Positions 9,301-17,304 of a stretch of 64,000 nt of DNA are shown here, piece after piece. The notes beneath the pieces were generated by a model. The model ran no database searches and had not been told where the DNA came from. It was given only the letters and a program-made list of their open reading frames with translations. The DNA is from Actinoplanes octamycinicus. GTDB taxonomy: Bacteria > Actinomycetota > Actinomycetes > Mycobacteriales > Micromonosporaceae. Numbering within the stretch: position 1 is the stretch's first letter; every line of letters starts with the position of its first letter. The stretch is from the NCBI RefSeq assembly GCF_014205225.1, contig NZ_JACHNB010000001.1, positions 10,025,501 to 10,089,500 on the forward strand. The letters are read 5' to 3'. Both the position numbers and the translations under genes were made by a program.

Positions 9301-9628
9301 CCGGACCCAAGCCACCCGCCGCCGGCCGGGGACTCCCGCCACCCGGTGACGCCGTCACCGGCAAGCGGGAACGCACGCCGTCCGGCGAGGCCGTTGCCAG
9401 CAGGCGCTGCCAGGGCCAGTAGGCCGGGGCGCCCTCGTCCGGGTCGGCGCGGCCGGTGAGCACGGTGGCGCCGGTCGCGACGGCGCGGGCCACCGCCTCC
9501 TCGACCACGGTGGTCTTGCCGATCCCGGCCTCGCCGGTGAGCAGCACCACCGCACCGGACCCGGCCACCGCCCGTGCGCGCAGCCGGTCCAGTGCGACCA
9601 CCTCGGCGACCCGGGCGACCAGACTCAT
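6380..9628 (-). CDS. Large AAA/LuxR-family transcriptional regulator (LAL type)
   Basis: About 1,082 aa. The N-terminal AAA/NACHT-like domain has Walker A GEAGIGKTT near residue 30 and a Walker B region with LLFVLEDLHWADP. A middle region rich in helical, TPR-like repeats follows. The C-terminal LuxR helix-turn-helix is in LTTREREIATLAAEGLANRA and ISERTVETHVRHALAKLG. Such proteins act as ATP-dependent switches that activate metabolite or sugar genes; the effector is unknown. The ATG at 9628 (MSLVARVAEVVAL) was chosen because family homology starts there; the frame stays open upstream only through a non-coding repeat array. Two low-complexity insertions (seven-residue GGPQAAP units and ten-residue KEGGGKGSGS units) interrupt the protein. 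Confidence 0.88.
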   Translation of the reverse strand: MSLVARVAEVVALDRLRARAVAGSGAVVLLTGEAGIGKTTVVEEAVARAVATGATVLTGRADPDEGAPAYWPWQRLLATASPDGVRSRLPVTASPGGGSPRPAAGGLGPGLLTVDEVAGEPPAATRFRINRAVLDAVRVAAVDALPGGLLFVLEDLHWADPASLGLLTALVREVRDLPLLVLATARDLDLPGAEVLPLAAWDVPAVEACLAQHAGGPVHPSWPATVHRLGGGNPLYTRELIRLLADADRLRRPAGAVQPPDGLLRLVGRRLAELGPDCRELLGLAAAFGSEIDVPLLTRVAAIRSDPVVAAPVAPGGPQAAPGGPQPAPGGPQAAPGGPQAAPGGPQAAPGGPQAEPEGPQPVPAHPKGAVPSAIVARRAGEPGAACGQPENVDNARPDLAPDSAAQVEALLETAIRTGVLVEDPWAPARLRFAHELVREARYAELSRGERVAAHARIAEVLAGSGARPDEIARHRVRAAVDDRSRAAARDACVAAARAAGRQLDHGAAVTWYGHALDGFPGDSALRLGRAVAAYRNGNLSVALSDCAALLDQAEASRDPDLAASAALVVRGFGGPLAAALLRLCERALALDDGDKESGPKGSGSKEGGGKGSGSKEGGPKGSGSEEGGGKGSGPKGGGRKEGDEDGGGGAARRAQVLAQLAYLLVETGETARAEAISREAMALAERTGDPDALAAAVHARHEVLDPVAAAEEVLDLATRSIDLAAAGSRPDAELWGRIWRLDALLLLGDLAGFDAELGRLAGLADRLGWPVIRWHLLRARATQQALAGRVLAALELSDEAYALAGTIEEEPGRMLHSAFRTGLAPLTGEPPAWPDDLAAVAARFAAVPIAMAEVGLLAMYRGDRAVAGVCAGRLRAVLPGLRPDSRRTFVVITAGEIGAWLGDRELTAEAYALVEPLPVRYLYSTTACHGSTARPLGVMAAALGDWAAAARHFETAIAMERRIGVEPFLAQAHLAYARALRPVDSRRAREHAAAALPIARRLGLAGLLAEAADLSRDELTTREREIATLAAEGLANRAIAERLFISERTVETHVRHALAKLGAANRTQLAARLRAGDQYQH
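7706..7850 (-). repeat. 30-bp in-frame repeats in the LuxR regulator
   Basis: About four to five copies of a 30-bp unit with alternating variants (60-bp higher order) encode KEGGGKGSGS and KEGGPKGSGS decapeptides. They form a charged, probably disordered insert between TPR-like segments. Confidence 0.75.
8541..8695 (-). repeat. 21-bp in-frame repeats in the LuxR regulator
   Basis: About seven copies of a 21-bp unit encode GGPQAAP heptapeptides (variants GGPQPAP, GGPQAEP, EGPQPVP). They form a Pro/Gln/Ala linker after the AAA domain. Near-identity of the units at DNA level suggests recent expansion. Confidence 0.8.
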
Positions 9629-9653
9629 CCCGGCATTGTCCCGCCGCCCGAGC

Positions 9654-9950
9654 ACCGCTCGGACTCGGGCGCGCGGACCCTTTCGGTGCCGGCTGGCGCA
9701 CAGGGGTGCCTCCACACCCCCGAGACACCCGTAAGACCCAGCCCACCACCGCACCGCTCGGACTCCGGCGCGCAGACCCTCGCGGTGCCGGCTGGCGCAC
9801 AGAGGTGCCTCCACACCCCCGAGACACCCGTAAGACCCAGCCCCCCACCACACCGCTCGGACTCCGGCACGCAGACCCTCTCGGTGCCAGCTGGCGCACA
9901 GAGGTGCCTCCACACCCCCGAGACACCCGTAAGACCCAGCCCACCACCGC
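9654..9950. repeat. Three tandem copies of a 99-bp unit
   Basis: Units begin at 9654, 9753 and 9852, each opening accgctcggactc and ending in a shared gagacacccgtaagaccca stretch. Together with 9951-10176 this fills the 548-bp gap between the LuxR regulator and the next gene. After the array, ACGGGTGTCTC (about 10015-10025) is the reverse complement of part of the unit, so a long-range stem could form. I see no gene in the gap. Confidence 0.88.
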
Positions 9951-10176
9951 ACCCGCGAGGGCGGGCCCGGTTGAAGGGGTGCTGTGCGCTTCGGGAGACG
10001 CCCGGCTGGGGTGACGGGTGTCTCAGCGGGGCTGAGGGACCAGCCGGGGACCGTGGGGCGCTGCGGTCCGAGGGCGGAGTGGCCTGGCGCGACCGACGGG
10101 CACGGGACTGCGCTACCGGCGGGCACGGGACTCGCCGTCGTACCGGGGAATGGCGGTTTGGGGTGGGGACCGCCGG

Positions 10177-10827
10177 TCAGGCCTCGGGGACCCGGACCGA
10201 GATCTCGTCGCCGAGGGTGAAGCCGGCGTTGAGCTCCAGCTCGTCGCCGGACCAGAAGCGGCCCGGGTCGTACCAGTTCGCCTTGCGGGTGCGCGGCAGC
10301 AGGCCCATGTCCTCATAGGTCACCGCGACCACCTCGGCGCAGTAGGCCCGCTCCAGGGTCGCCGGGTCGTTGTCCGTAGGTTTCCACGGGGGCCGGATCT
10401 GCGGGACGCGGCCGCGGACCCAGCGCCAGGCCAGCTGCGAGGTGGACGGGAACGGGGTGCCGTCGAGGCGGGCCACCGTCTTGAGCGCCTTGTCCTCCAT
10501 CGCCCGGGTGACACCCGGCTCCAGCTGGCGCAGCCAGCCGCGCTGGCCGTAGCGGCGGGCCCAGACGGTGACCGCGTCGCGCAGGTCGTGCAGCTGGACG
10601 CCGCGCTGGAAGGTGCCGGACCACAGGTCGGGCAGGGACTTGCCCAGCTCGGCGTGCCACATCAACGGTGGCATGTCCTCGATCACCAGGGACATCCCGA
10701 CATGGTTCACCGGGCTGTTGGTGAGGGTCTGGATGGCACGGTCCGGGCCGGAGCGGCCCCGGAAGATCCAGATGTCACCCGTACGCGTCAGGTCGATGGC
10801 CTCGTCGAGGCTGATGTCGGCAACCAC
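10177..10827 (-). CDS. Permuted papain-like (YiiX/YebB, NlpC/P60-related) hydrolase
   Basis: A 216-aa cytosolic protein with no signal peptide. A GDIWIF strand precedes NSPVNHVGMSL (His42), and the likely nucleophile lies in AYCAEVVA (Cys163). A His before the Cys is the circularly permuted order of the YiiX-like NlpC/P60 group, whose members act as amidases or thioesterases on peptide or lipid-linked bonds. The spacing fits a full-length domain. It diverges from a 56-aa membrane protein gene with only 17 bp between starts, so the two share a control region. Substrate unknown. Confidence 0.7.
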   Translation of the reverse strand: MVADISLDEAIDLTRTGDIWIFRGRSGPDRAIQTLTNSPVNHVGMSLVIEDMPPLMWHAELGKSLPDLWSGTFQRGVQLHDLRDAVTVWARRYGQRGWLRQLEPGVTRAMEDKALKTVARLDGTPFPSTSQLAWRWVRGRVPQIRPPWKPTDNDPATLERAYCAEVVAVTYEDMGLLPRTRKANWYDPGRFWSGDELELNAGFTLGDEISVRVPEA

Positions 10828-10844
10828 GTGTCTATTCTCAGCAG

Positions 10845-11015
10845 ATGCGGTGGTGGAAGATAGCGGGACTGGCAGGGCTGGCGGGAGTCGCGGCGACCGG
10901 GGCGGTGATCGCCCGGGCCGAGCGCAAGCGCCGGGCGTACTCCCCGGACGAGATCCGCGACCGGCTGCACAAGCGGGTGGCCGAGGCCGCCCAGCCGGCC
11001 GAGGCGCCGGAGTGA
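10845..11015 (+). CDS. Small single-pass membrane protein (56 aa)
   Basis: Begins MRWWKIAGLAGLAGVAATGA, giving one hydrophobic helix at residues 5-23, followed by a highly charged tail (RAERKRRAYSPDEIRDRLHK). The pattern suggests a membrane anchor with a basic cytoplasmic helix. It starts 17 bp from the divergent hydrolase gene and ends just before the convergent App1-like gene. No strong ribosome site is seen, so the mRNA may be nearly leaderless. The composition and codon use look real, but no function is known. Confidence 0.65.
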   Translation: MRWWKIAGLAGLAGVAATGAVIARAERKRRAYSPDEIRDRLHKRVAEAAQPAEAPE

Positions 11016-11019
11016 CCGC

Positions 11020-12066
11020 TCACTGAGTCAGGTCCGTGTCGCGCAGCAGCGACCAGAGGCCGGCGCCGTCCGGGGCGGAGAACCAGGTCTTGCCGCCGGA
11101 CGGCACCGCCTCGGGCGTCTCGGACGGCCCGGGGATGGCGCCGGCCAGCACCGCCTGGGTGGGTGAGAGCCGGCGGATCGCCACGGCCGCCACGTTGTCC
11201 GGGTGCTCGCGGGCGAACTCCGAATAGATCTCCTGGTCGTGCTGGCCGTCGTCGCCGACCAGCAGCCACTTGATGTCCGGGAACTCCTGCGCGAGCCGGC
11301 GGAGCGTGGTGCGTTTGTGCTCCTGGCCGCTGCGGAACCAGCGGTCCGGGGTCGGGCCCCAGTCGGTGAGCAGGATCGGACCGGCCGGGTAGAGGTGCCG
11401 GCTGAGGAAGCGGGTCAGGGTGGGCGCCACGTTCCACGCGCCGGTGGAGAGGTAGATCACCGGGGTGCCCGAGTTGGCGTTCACCAGACGCTCGTAGAGG
11501 ACCGCCATGCCGGGCACGGCCATCCGGGCGTGCTCGTCGAGTACGAACGTGTTCCACGCGGCGAGCATCGGCCGCGGCAGCGCGGTGACCATCACGGTGT
11601 CGTCGATGTCGGAGATCAGGCCGAACCGGACGGCCGGATCGATCACCCGGATCGGGGCGTCGGCCGGGGCGGCGCCCTCGCAGTGCAGCCGGACGGTGGC
11701 CCAGCCCGGCTCGAGGTCGCCCTTGACCCGGCAGTCGACATAGCCGCTGCGGTCGGTGCGGGTCTCGGTGACGCTGCCGCCCACCTCGATGCGCACCACC
11801 GCGCCGCTCACCGGGGTGGTGGTGAAGCTGCGCCAGCCGCGCACCTTCTCCCTTTTCCGCCGGACCAGGCGGGGCCGGGAGAGCAGCACCCGGCCCATCA
11901 CCCGGGCCCAGCCGGGCGCGCCGTAACCGGTGTAGGCCGTGATGTACGGCTTCCAGCCGCGGTTACGCAGACCGCGCTCGATGATCTGGTGCACGGCGTC
12001 CTCGACCAGGGCCGCCCGGTGCATCCGAGCCACCTGCGCCGTCTCCGCCGGTGTTACCGCCACCAT
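11020..12066 (-). CDS. App1-like phosphatidate phosphatase domain protein (DUF2183)
   Basis: A 348-aa protein. An N-terminal beta-sandwich-like part (residues about 75-140, GAVVRIEVGGSVTETRTDRS) precedes the HAD-type App1 catalytic domain, marked by the nucleophile motif SDIDDTV near residue 160, the STGAWN segment (HAD motif II position) and LVGDDGQHDQEIY (motif IV acids). Yeast App1 dephosphorylates phosphatidate; bacterial members are less studied, so a role in lipid phosphate turnover is inferred. GAGGAG directly precedes the ATG at 12066; GTG 12063 is a close alternative. Confidence 0.82.
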   Translation of the reverse strand: MVAVTPAETAQVARMHRAALVEDAVHQIIERGLRNRGWKPYITAYTGYGAPGWARVMGRVLLSRPRLVRRKREKVRGWRSFTTTPVSGAVVRIEVGGSVTETRTDRSGYVDCRVKGDLEPGWATVRLHCEGAAPADAPIRVIDPAVRFGLISDIDDTVMVTALPRPMLAAWNTFVLDEHARMAVPGMAVLYERLVNANSGTPVIYLSTGAWNVAPTLTRFLSRHLYPAGPILLTDWGPTPDRWFRSGQEHKRTTLRRLAQEFPDIKWLLVGDDGQHDQEIYSEFAREHPDNVAAVAIRRLSPTQAVLAGAIPGPSETPEAVPSGGKTWFSAPDGAGLWSLLRDTDLTQ

Positions 12067-12161
12067 CTCCTCCTCGCCGTCCCGGTCACGCCGCCCGCCG
12101 GGGCAACGTTACCGGGCCGGTGTTACGGGCCGCTTGTGAACAAGGGGCTCCAGGATGGACG

Positions 12162-12857
12162 TCACGCCGCGGCGGGGAGTTCGGCGGCCGTCCATTGCTC
12201 GGCCCACCACTGCTGATCGACCGGTTCCGGGACATCCACCCGCATCGGGGCCTGGATCGCCTCGGCGCGCAGGGCCCGCAGCGTCTCGGCGGCCGCCTCG
12301 GCGCCGCGCCAGGCCGACCGTTCCCTCTCCACCGCGGCGTAGTAGTCGGCCAGCCGGTGCGCGCGGACCGCCTGGGCCAGCACCGACTCCTGCACCACCG
12401 GGTGCAGCCGGGGATTCCAGCCGCGGTGCGCGAGGACGTCGTTGAGCTGGTCCATCGACAGGTCGTGGGAGCGGCACCGGGCGGTGGCGGCGCGGTGCAG
12501 GTAACGCTGCCGGTCGACGTTCTCCCCCGGCTTGCGGCGGCGGCTCAGCAACGGGTAGGCGCCGGCGGCGGCGATCCGCTTGGCGTCCCGATCGGCTTTC
12601 TCGTACGCCGACCAGGCCTCGTCGACCGCCGACTGGGCGGCCTCCCACTCGGCACGCCGGCGCGCGGCGGTCCCGGCGGCCCGCCGGGCGGCGGTGGTGA
12701 CCTCCTCGGCGTACCGCTCGCGCTCGGTGGCGGCCGGGGTCGGTTCGGTGAAGATCCGCGGCACCGAGACGGTGGCCGCGGCGACGGCGAGAAGCAGCAC
12801 GATGATCAGCCAGATCCCGACGGCTTGCGGGATGGAACTCAGGAATGCGGAATCCAC
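12162..12857 (-). CDS. Membrane-anchored coiled-coil protein, function unknown
   Basis: A 231-aa product with one N-terminal transmembrane helix (residues 12-33, AVGIWLIIVLLLAVAAATVS) and a long Ala/Glu/Arg-rich helical body at about 45-95 that should form a coiled coil. A second helical segment covers about 150-195. A central stretch reads SMDQLNDVLAHRGWNPRLHP. There is no lipobox and no enzyme motif. It lies between App1-like and another membrane protein on the same strand with 90-95 bp gaps. Confidence 0.7.
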   Translation of the reverse strand: MDSAFLSSIPQAVGIWLIIVLLLAVAAATVSVPRIFTEPTPAATERERYAEEVTTAARRAAGTAARRRAEWEAAQSAVDEAWSAYEKADRDAKRIAAAGAYPLLSRRRKPGENVDRQRYLHRAATARCRSHDLSMDQLNDVLAHRGWNPRLHPVVQESVLAQAVRAHRLADYYAAVERERSAWRGAEAAAETLRALRAEAIQAPMRVDVPEPVDQQWWAEQWTAAELPAAA

Positions 12858-12950
12858 GGAACACCCCCAGAGAAGCGGAACTTGTGACAGGCCGGCTTAC
12901 ACGGTTGATCCAGGGACGGGCCGTAGTGGCTCGCCCGGCGGCGGAGAGTG

Positions 12951-13274
12951 TCAGCGGACCGGGGGCGCCCGCGGGTTGCCGGCAGCCGGGACGACGCCGG
13001 CCAGGTCAGCAGGAGAGAGTGCCGGAAGCTCGGCCGGGCCAGGTTCGTCGCACGGCGGCTCGGCCAGCTCTTGATCTTGAGTTGCGGAAGGCGGGGCAGC
13101 CGGCTCCGCGGCAGCGGCCGCGGACACCTGCTGGACCGGTTCAGCGACCGGGGCGGGTGCGGTGGCGGGCAGGCGCAGGGTGACGGCGAGGGCCAGCAGG
13201 GCGAGGCCGGTGAGGAACCGCAGCAACCGGCGACCATCCCACGGACGGTTCGCCTCCTGCGCCTCAGCGGTCAC
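12951..13274 (-). CDS. Small membrane protein with Pro/Ala-rich tail
   Basis: About 107 aa from GTG at 13274 (MTAEAQEANRPWDGRRLLRF). One transmembrane helix lies at about residues 18-36 (FLTGLALLALAVTLRL), followed by a tail rich in Pro, Ala and Glu. Orientation suggests a short inner segment and an outside tail. No recognised domain. It could be a chance open frame, but the charged-then-hydrophobic start supports a gene. Confidence 0.45.
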   Translation of the reverse strand: MTAEAQEANRPWDGRRLLRFLTGLALLALAVTLRLPATAPAPVAEPVQQVSAAAAAEPAAPPSATQDQELAEPPCDEPGPAELPALSPADLAGVVPAAGNPRAPPVR

Positions 13275-13379
13275 AAGATTCAACCTACCGGCGCGCACCG
13301 CAACGCGCACGGGTCGTTCCGGTCACGGCCACCGGATGGTGGTCCCCGCCGGTCACCCGGGCGAGGGACCATGGTGGTC

Positions 13380-14234
13380 ATGGACCTCGAGGTGGTGGAG
13401 CAGGTGGCCCGTCTGGACGACTGGCTGGCCGAGGGTGGCGTGGTGGTGCTCAGCGGGGCGGGCCTGTCCACCGACTCCGGCATCCCGGACTACCGGGGCC
13501 CGTCCGGCTCGGCCCGGCGCAACGCCCCGATGACGTACCAGGCGTTCACCGGCGATCCGCTGGCCCGCCGCCGGTACTGGGCACGCAGCCACCTGGGCTG
13601 GCGCACGATCGGGCTGGCCCGGCCGAACGAGGGGCACCGGGCGGTGGCCCGCTGGCAGCGGGCCGGCCTGCTGCACGGCGTGATCACGCAGAACGTGGAC
13701 GGCCTGCACCAGGCGGCCGGCGCCCGGGACGTGGTGGAGTTGCACGGCAACCTGGCCCGGGTGACCTGCCTGGGCTGCGGCGCGCTGACCCCGCGGGCCG
13801 ACCTGGAGACCCGGCTGACCGCGGCGAACCCGGCCTTCACCGCGGTCGCCGCGGCGGTGAACGCGGACGGCGACGTGGAACTGGCCGAGGCGGAGCTGGA
13901 CGGGTTCACCGTGGTCGACTGCGCGGCCTGCGGCGGCCTGCTCAAACCGGACGTGGTGTATTTCGGGGAGACCGTCCCGGCCGACCGGGTCTCCCGGGCG
14001 TTCGACCTGGTCGCTGGCGCGCGCACGCTGCTGGTGCTGGGCTCCTCGCTGACCGTGATGTCCGGGCGGCGGTTCGTGCTGCGCGCCGTCAAGCAGGGCG
14101 TCCGGGTGGCGATCGTGAACCGCGGCGTCACCCGCGGCGAGCCGTACGCGGATCTGATGATCGACGCGCCGCTGGGCGTGGTCCTCCCCAATCTGGCCGC
14201 CGAGACCGATGTGTACCGATTGTTGCCGCAGTAA
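13380..14234 (+). CDS. Sir2-family NAD-dependent protein deacylase (sirtuin)
   Basis: About 284 aa. The NAD-binding fold shows GAGLSTDSGIPDYRG (about 26-40) and the catalytic TQNVDGLH. The zinc module has CLGCG and CAACGGLLKPDVVYFGE, giving the four cysteines. GSSLTV closes the Rossmann part. It should remove acyl groups from lysines using NAD, for example on acetyl-CoA synthetase. ATG at 13380 lies 11 nt past GAGGG; an in-frame ATG at 13371 is too close to that site. The reading is on the strand opposite the small membrane protein, so they diverge. Confidence 0.9.
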   Translation: MDLEVVEQVARLDDWLAEGGVVVLSGAGLSTDSGIPDYRGPSGSARRNAPMTYQAFTGDPLARRRYWARSHLGWRTIGLARPNEGHRAVARWQRAGLLHGVITQNVDGLHQAAGARDVVELHGNLARVTCLGCGALTPRADLETRLTAANPAFTAVAAAVNADGDVELAEAELDGFTVVDCAACGGLLKPDVVYFGETVPADRVSRAFDLVAGARTLLVLGSSLTVMSGRRFVLRAVKQGVRVAIVNRGVTRGEPYADLMIDAPLGVVLPNLAAETDVYRLLPQ

Positions 14235-14235
14235 A

Positions 14236-14249
14236 CGAAACCGGTTCCG
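14236..14249. promoter_or_regulatory. LacI-type operator, distal copy
   Basis: CGAAACCGGTTCCG, an imperfect palindrome around GAAACCGGTTCC, lies just past the sirtuin stop. It matches the two copies next to the LacI gene. Confidence 0.6.
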
Positions 14250-14321
14250 CCTGGTTATCGGAACGAAACCTAAATAGATCTCGCGGGCATTGACGTGACC
14301 GCCCTCACTGGGGTTGACTGC

Positions 14322-14347
14322 CGAAACCGGTCCCGAAACCGGTTCCG
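14322..14347. promoter_or_regulatory. Paired LacI-type operators upstream of the regulator
   Basis: Two overlapping sites, CGAAACCGGTCCCG (14322-14335) and CGAAACCGGTTCCG (14334-14347), begin 3 bp after a TTGACT box (14314-14319). The central CCGG symmetry is typical of LacI-family operators. Their position suggests autoregulation and control of the downstream transport locus. Confidence 0.7.
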
Positions 14348-14389
14348 AACCCCGGCGTCACCGGCCGGACACAATACCTCGGAGGAGCT

Positions 14390-15394
14390 GTGCCGATCAC
14401 CATCGCCGACGTGGCGGCTCGGGCCAAGGTCAGCAAGACGACCGTGTCCCGGGTTCTCAACGGCAAGGGTGAGCTGGACGAGTCGACCGCGGCGCGGGTC
14501 CGCGCGGTGATCGACGAGCTCGGCTACGTCCCCAGCGCCCGCGCGGTCAACCTGGCCCGTGGCCGCACCCGGGTGGTCGGCATGCTGGTGCCCTCGCTGA
14601 CCTGGCCCTGGATGGGCGAGGTGCTGCAGGGCGCGGTGGACGTGCTGGAGGCCGAGGAGTACGGCCTGCTGCTGTTCACCTGCAACCGGGGCGACGACTC
14701 GATGCGGCAGTTCGCCGCGCAGGTCGCCGCCAAGTCGTTCGACGGCCTGCTGGTGATCGAGCCGGAGGGCACCCTCGACTACATCAAGACCCTGCACCAC
14801 CGGGGCCTGCCGATGGTCCTGATCGACGACCGGGACCAGCTCTCCGGCGAGCAGATCCCGACCGTCGGCACCACCAACCACAGCGGTGCGGCCGACGCGG
14901 CCCGGCACCTGCTGGAGATCGGGCGCCACAAGCCGCTCGTGATCACCGGGCCGTCCCGGTTCGGCTGCACCGTTCAGCGCACCGACGGCTTCGTCTCGGC
15001 CTTCGCCGAGGCCGGTCACCCCATTCCGGCCGAGCACGTGCTGCTCGGCGACTTCACCCGCGCCGCCGGCGTCGAGGGCGTCCGGGAGGCGATCGCCGCC
15101 GGACGCGACTTCGACGCCGTCTTCTGCCACAACGACCTCTGCGCCTTCGGCGCCGTGCAGGCCATCCTGGACAGCGGCCGGCGGGTGCCGGAGGACGTCG
15201 CGGTGGTCGGCTTCGACGACATCCCGATGGCGGCACACCACCAGCCGCCGCTGTCCACGGTGCACCAGCCGATGCGCGAGATGGGCGAGGCCGCGGCCCG
15301 CTCGCTGCTCGCGCACTTCGAGGGCACCCCGCTTCCGAACCGGCCGACGGTGATCCCGGCGACCTTCACCGTGCGCGCCTCCACCCAGCCCTAA
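14390..15394 (+). CDS. LacI-family transcriptional repressor
   Basis: 334 aa from GTG, with GGAGGA 3 nt before. The helix-turn-helix is [20 protein letters not shown] (residues 4-23) with the hinge near 50-60. The periplasmic-binding-protein-like sensor domain follows ([42 protein letters not shown]). Such repressors release DNA on binding a sugar. The neighbours (transporter and beta-glucosidase) point to a beta-linked oligosaccharide such as cellobiose as inducer, which is inference. It resembles CebR-type regulators in arrangement but its operator differs from the Streptomyces CebR box. Confidence 0.9.
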   Translation: MPITIADVAARAKVSKTTVSRVLNGKGELDESTAARVRAVIDELGYVPSARAVNLARGRTRVVGMLVPSLTWPWMGEVLQGAVDVLEAEEYGLLLFTCNRGDDSMRQFAAQVAAKSFDGLLVIEPEGTLDYIKTLHHRGLPMVLIDDRDQLSGEQIPTVGTTNHSGAADAARHLLEIGRHKPLVITGPSRFGCTVQRTDGFVSAFAEAGHPIPAEHVLLGDFTRAAGVEGVREAIAAGRDFDAVFCHNDLCAFGAVQAILDSGRRVPEDVAVVGFDDIPMAAHHQPPLSTVHQPMREMGEAAARSLLAHFEGTPLPNRPTVIPATFTVRASTQP

Positions 15395-15544
15395 CTCCGA
15401 ACCGACAGACGACCGTTCGACCGGCCACCGGGCCGGCCGGACACCCTCGCGCACCTCGGGGCCGGCAGTCGCCGGTCACGCGATGCCGCACGCCCTCCGG
15501 GCACCCCTCTCACCCGACAATTCGCTATCCGAGGAGATTCTCCG

Positions 15545-17230
15545 ATGCAGAGAAGGAAGCTGTTCGCGGCCGCCCTGGCAGGCGTGCTCGTTACGGGCGG
15601 CCTGGCCGCGTGCGGTGACTCGCCGAACGACAACAAGAACAGCGCCAACAGCAAGGGCGCCGACTTCCTCGCGATCGGCATGCCGAACGGCACCGTGACC
15701 GAGAGCAACAACCCGTTCCTCGGCACCGCGGCCGCCTCCTCGCTGGGCTACCGCTGGGTCATGTACGAGCCCCTCGGCATGTGGAACAACGTCAAGCCGG
15801 CCGAGCCCGCGAAGCCGTGGCTGGCCAAGGAGATCACCTGGGCGACCGACTACAAGGCGCTCGACGTGACCATCCGGGACAACGCCACCTGGTCCGACGG
15901 ACAGAAGCTGACCGCCGAGGACGTGGCCTACACCTTCAACCTGATCAAGGAGAAGGAGGCGCTGAACATCTTCGCCCTCCCGATCGATCAGGTCACCGTG
16001 AACGGCGACAAGGTGAAGATCACCTTTAAGTCGTCCCAGTTCACCGCGTGGCACAAGATCATCAGCCAGATCCCGATCGTGCCGAAGCACGTCTGGGAGA
16101 AGATCGCCGACCCGGCGACCGACCCGATCAAGCAGCCGGTCGGCAGCGGGCCGTACACCCTGAAGTCGTTCAGCCAGCAGGGCATCGTGCTCGAGCGCCG
16201 GGAGAGCGGTTACTGGCAGGACAAGCCGGCCATCAAGGAACTTCGGTACACCTCGTACGCCGACAACAACGCGCAGACCACCGCGCTGGCCACCGGCGCG
16301 TCCGAGTGGAGCTTCGTCTTCATCCCGGACTACCAGCAGGTCTTCGTCTCCAAGGACCCGCAGAACAACAAGGTCTGGGCGCCGGGCGTGCTGGGCATCC
16401 ACGGCCTCTACATCAACACCACCCGCAAGCCGTTCGACGACCCGAAGCTGCGCCAGGCGATGAACATGGTCATCAACCGGGCGGACATCTTCAACCAGGC
16501 CGAGGCCGGCTACTTCCACCCGGAGCTGAAGAGCGTCACGGGTCTGCCGGAGGGCGCGGGTGACGCGTACATCACCGACGCGTACAAGGGCAAGAAGTTC
16601 TCGGTCGACGTGCCCGGCGCCAAGGCGCTGCTGCAGGAGGCCGGCTACAAGCTGGACGGCACCACGCTGAAGGACAAGACCGGCAAGCCGGTCACCATCG
16701 AGCTGAGCGACCCGGCGCCGTGGTCGGACTACCAGACCACGCTGGAGATCATCAAGAGCAACCTGGCCGAGATCGGCATCGCCGCCACGGTCGCCAAGCC
16801 GAACCAGAACGTCTGGGACCAGAACGTCCAGAAGGGCGACTTCGGCGCCGTCATGCGCTGGACCAACGGTGGCTCGACGCCGTTCGACATCTACCAGACG
16901 GTGATGGACGGCGACCTCTACAAGCCGCTGGGCACGCTGGCCCAGCAGGGCAACTTCGGCCGCTTCCAGAGCCCCGAGGCGACCGCCGCGCTGAAGGCCT
17001 ACGCCAACGCGACCGACGACGCCGCCCGCACCACCGCCCTGGCCACGCTGCAGAAGATCTTCGTGGAGCAGGCCCCGATGCTGCCGATCGGCTCGGACAA
17101 CGTCGGTGGCGCGTACAGCACCAAGAACTGGATCGGCTGGCCCACGGACGCGGACCCGTACGCCCCGATGCAGCCCACCCAGTCCGGCGCGCTCGACGTC
17201 ATCATGCACCTCAAGCCCGCCGGCTCCTGA
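15545..17230 (+). CDS. Family-5 solute-binding lipoprotein of an ABC transporter
   Basis: 561 aa. A signal peptide [20 protein letters not shown] ends in lipobox LAAC, so the mature protein is lipid-anchored outside. The body has the family-5 (oligopeptide/oligosaccharide) pattern: [43 protein letters not shown], and [19 protein letters not shown]. Family-5 binding proteins usually carry peptides, but several carry cello- or xylo-oligosaccharides. Context with LacI and GH1 favours a sugar. GAGGAG lies 8 nt before the ATG. A strong hairpin after the stop may raise its mRNA level over the rest of the operon. Confidence 0.9.
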   Translation: MQRRKLFAAALAGVLVTGGLAACGDSPNDNKNSANSKGADFLAIGMPNGTVTESNNPFLGTAAASSLGYRWVMYEPLGMWNNVKPAEPAKPWLAKEITWATDYKALDVTIRDNATWSDGQKLTAEDVAYTFNLIKEKEALNIFALPIDQVTVNGDKVKITFKSSQFTAWHKIISQIPIVPKHVWEKIADPATDPIKQPVGSGPYTLKSFSQQGIVLERRESGYWQDKPAIKELRYTSYADNNAQTTALATGASEWSFVFIPDYQQVFVSKDPQNNKVWAPGVLGIHGLYINTTRKPFDDPKLRQAMNMVINRADIFNQAEAGYFHPELKSVTGLPEGAGDAYITDAYKGKKFSVDVPGAKALLQEAGYKLDGTTLKDKTGKPVTIELSDPAPWSDYQTTLEIIKSNLAEIGIAATVAKPNQNVWDQNVQKGDFGAVMRWTNGGSTPFDIYQTVMDGDLYKPLGTLAQQGNFGRFQSPEATAALKAYANATDDAARTTALATLQKIFVEQAPMLPIGSDNVGGAYSTKNWIGWPTDADPYAPMQPTQSGALDVIMHLKPAGS

Positions 17231-17240
17231 TCGCCTGACC

Positions 17241-17270
17241 GCGGGCGCCCCGGACCTCCGGGGCGCCCGC
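17241..17270 (+). terminator. Intercistronic hairpin after the binding-protein gene
   Basis: GCGGGCGCCCCGG (17241-17253) pairs perfectly with CCGGGGCGCCCGC (17258-17270). No T-tract. Such hairpins often partly stop transcription or stabilise the upstream binding-protein mRNA. Confidence 0.65.
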
Positions 17271-17304
17271 CCCTCCCTGCTCGCTGCTCTAAAAGGACAC
17301 CGGC

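Noticed and set aside
9625..10126. N-terminal extension of the LuxR regulator through the 99-bp repeats
   Set aside because: The predicted residues are repetitive and Trp/Gly/Arg-rich, and the family pattern begins exactly at ATG 9628.
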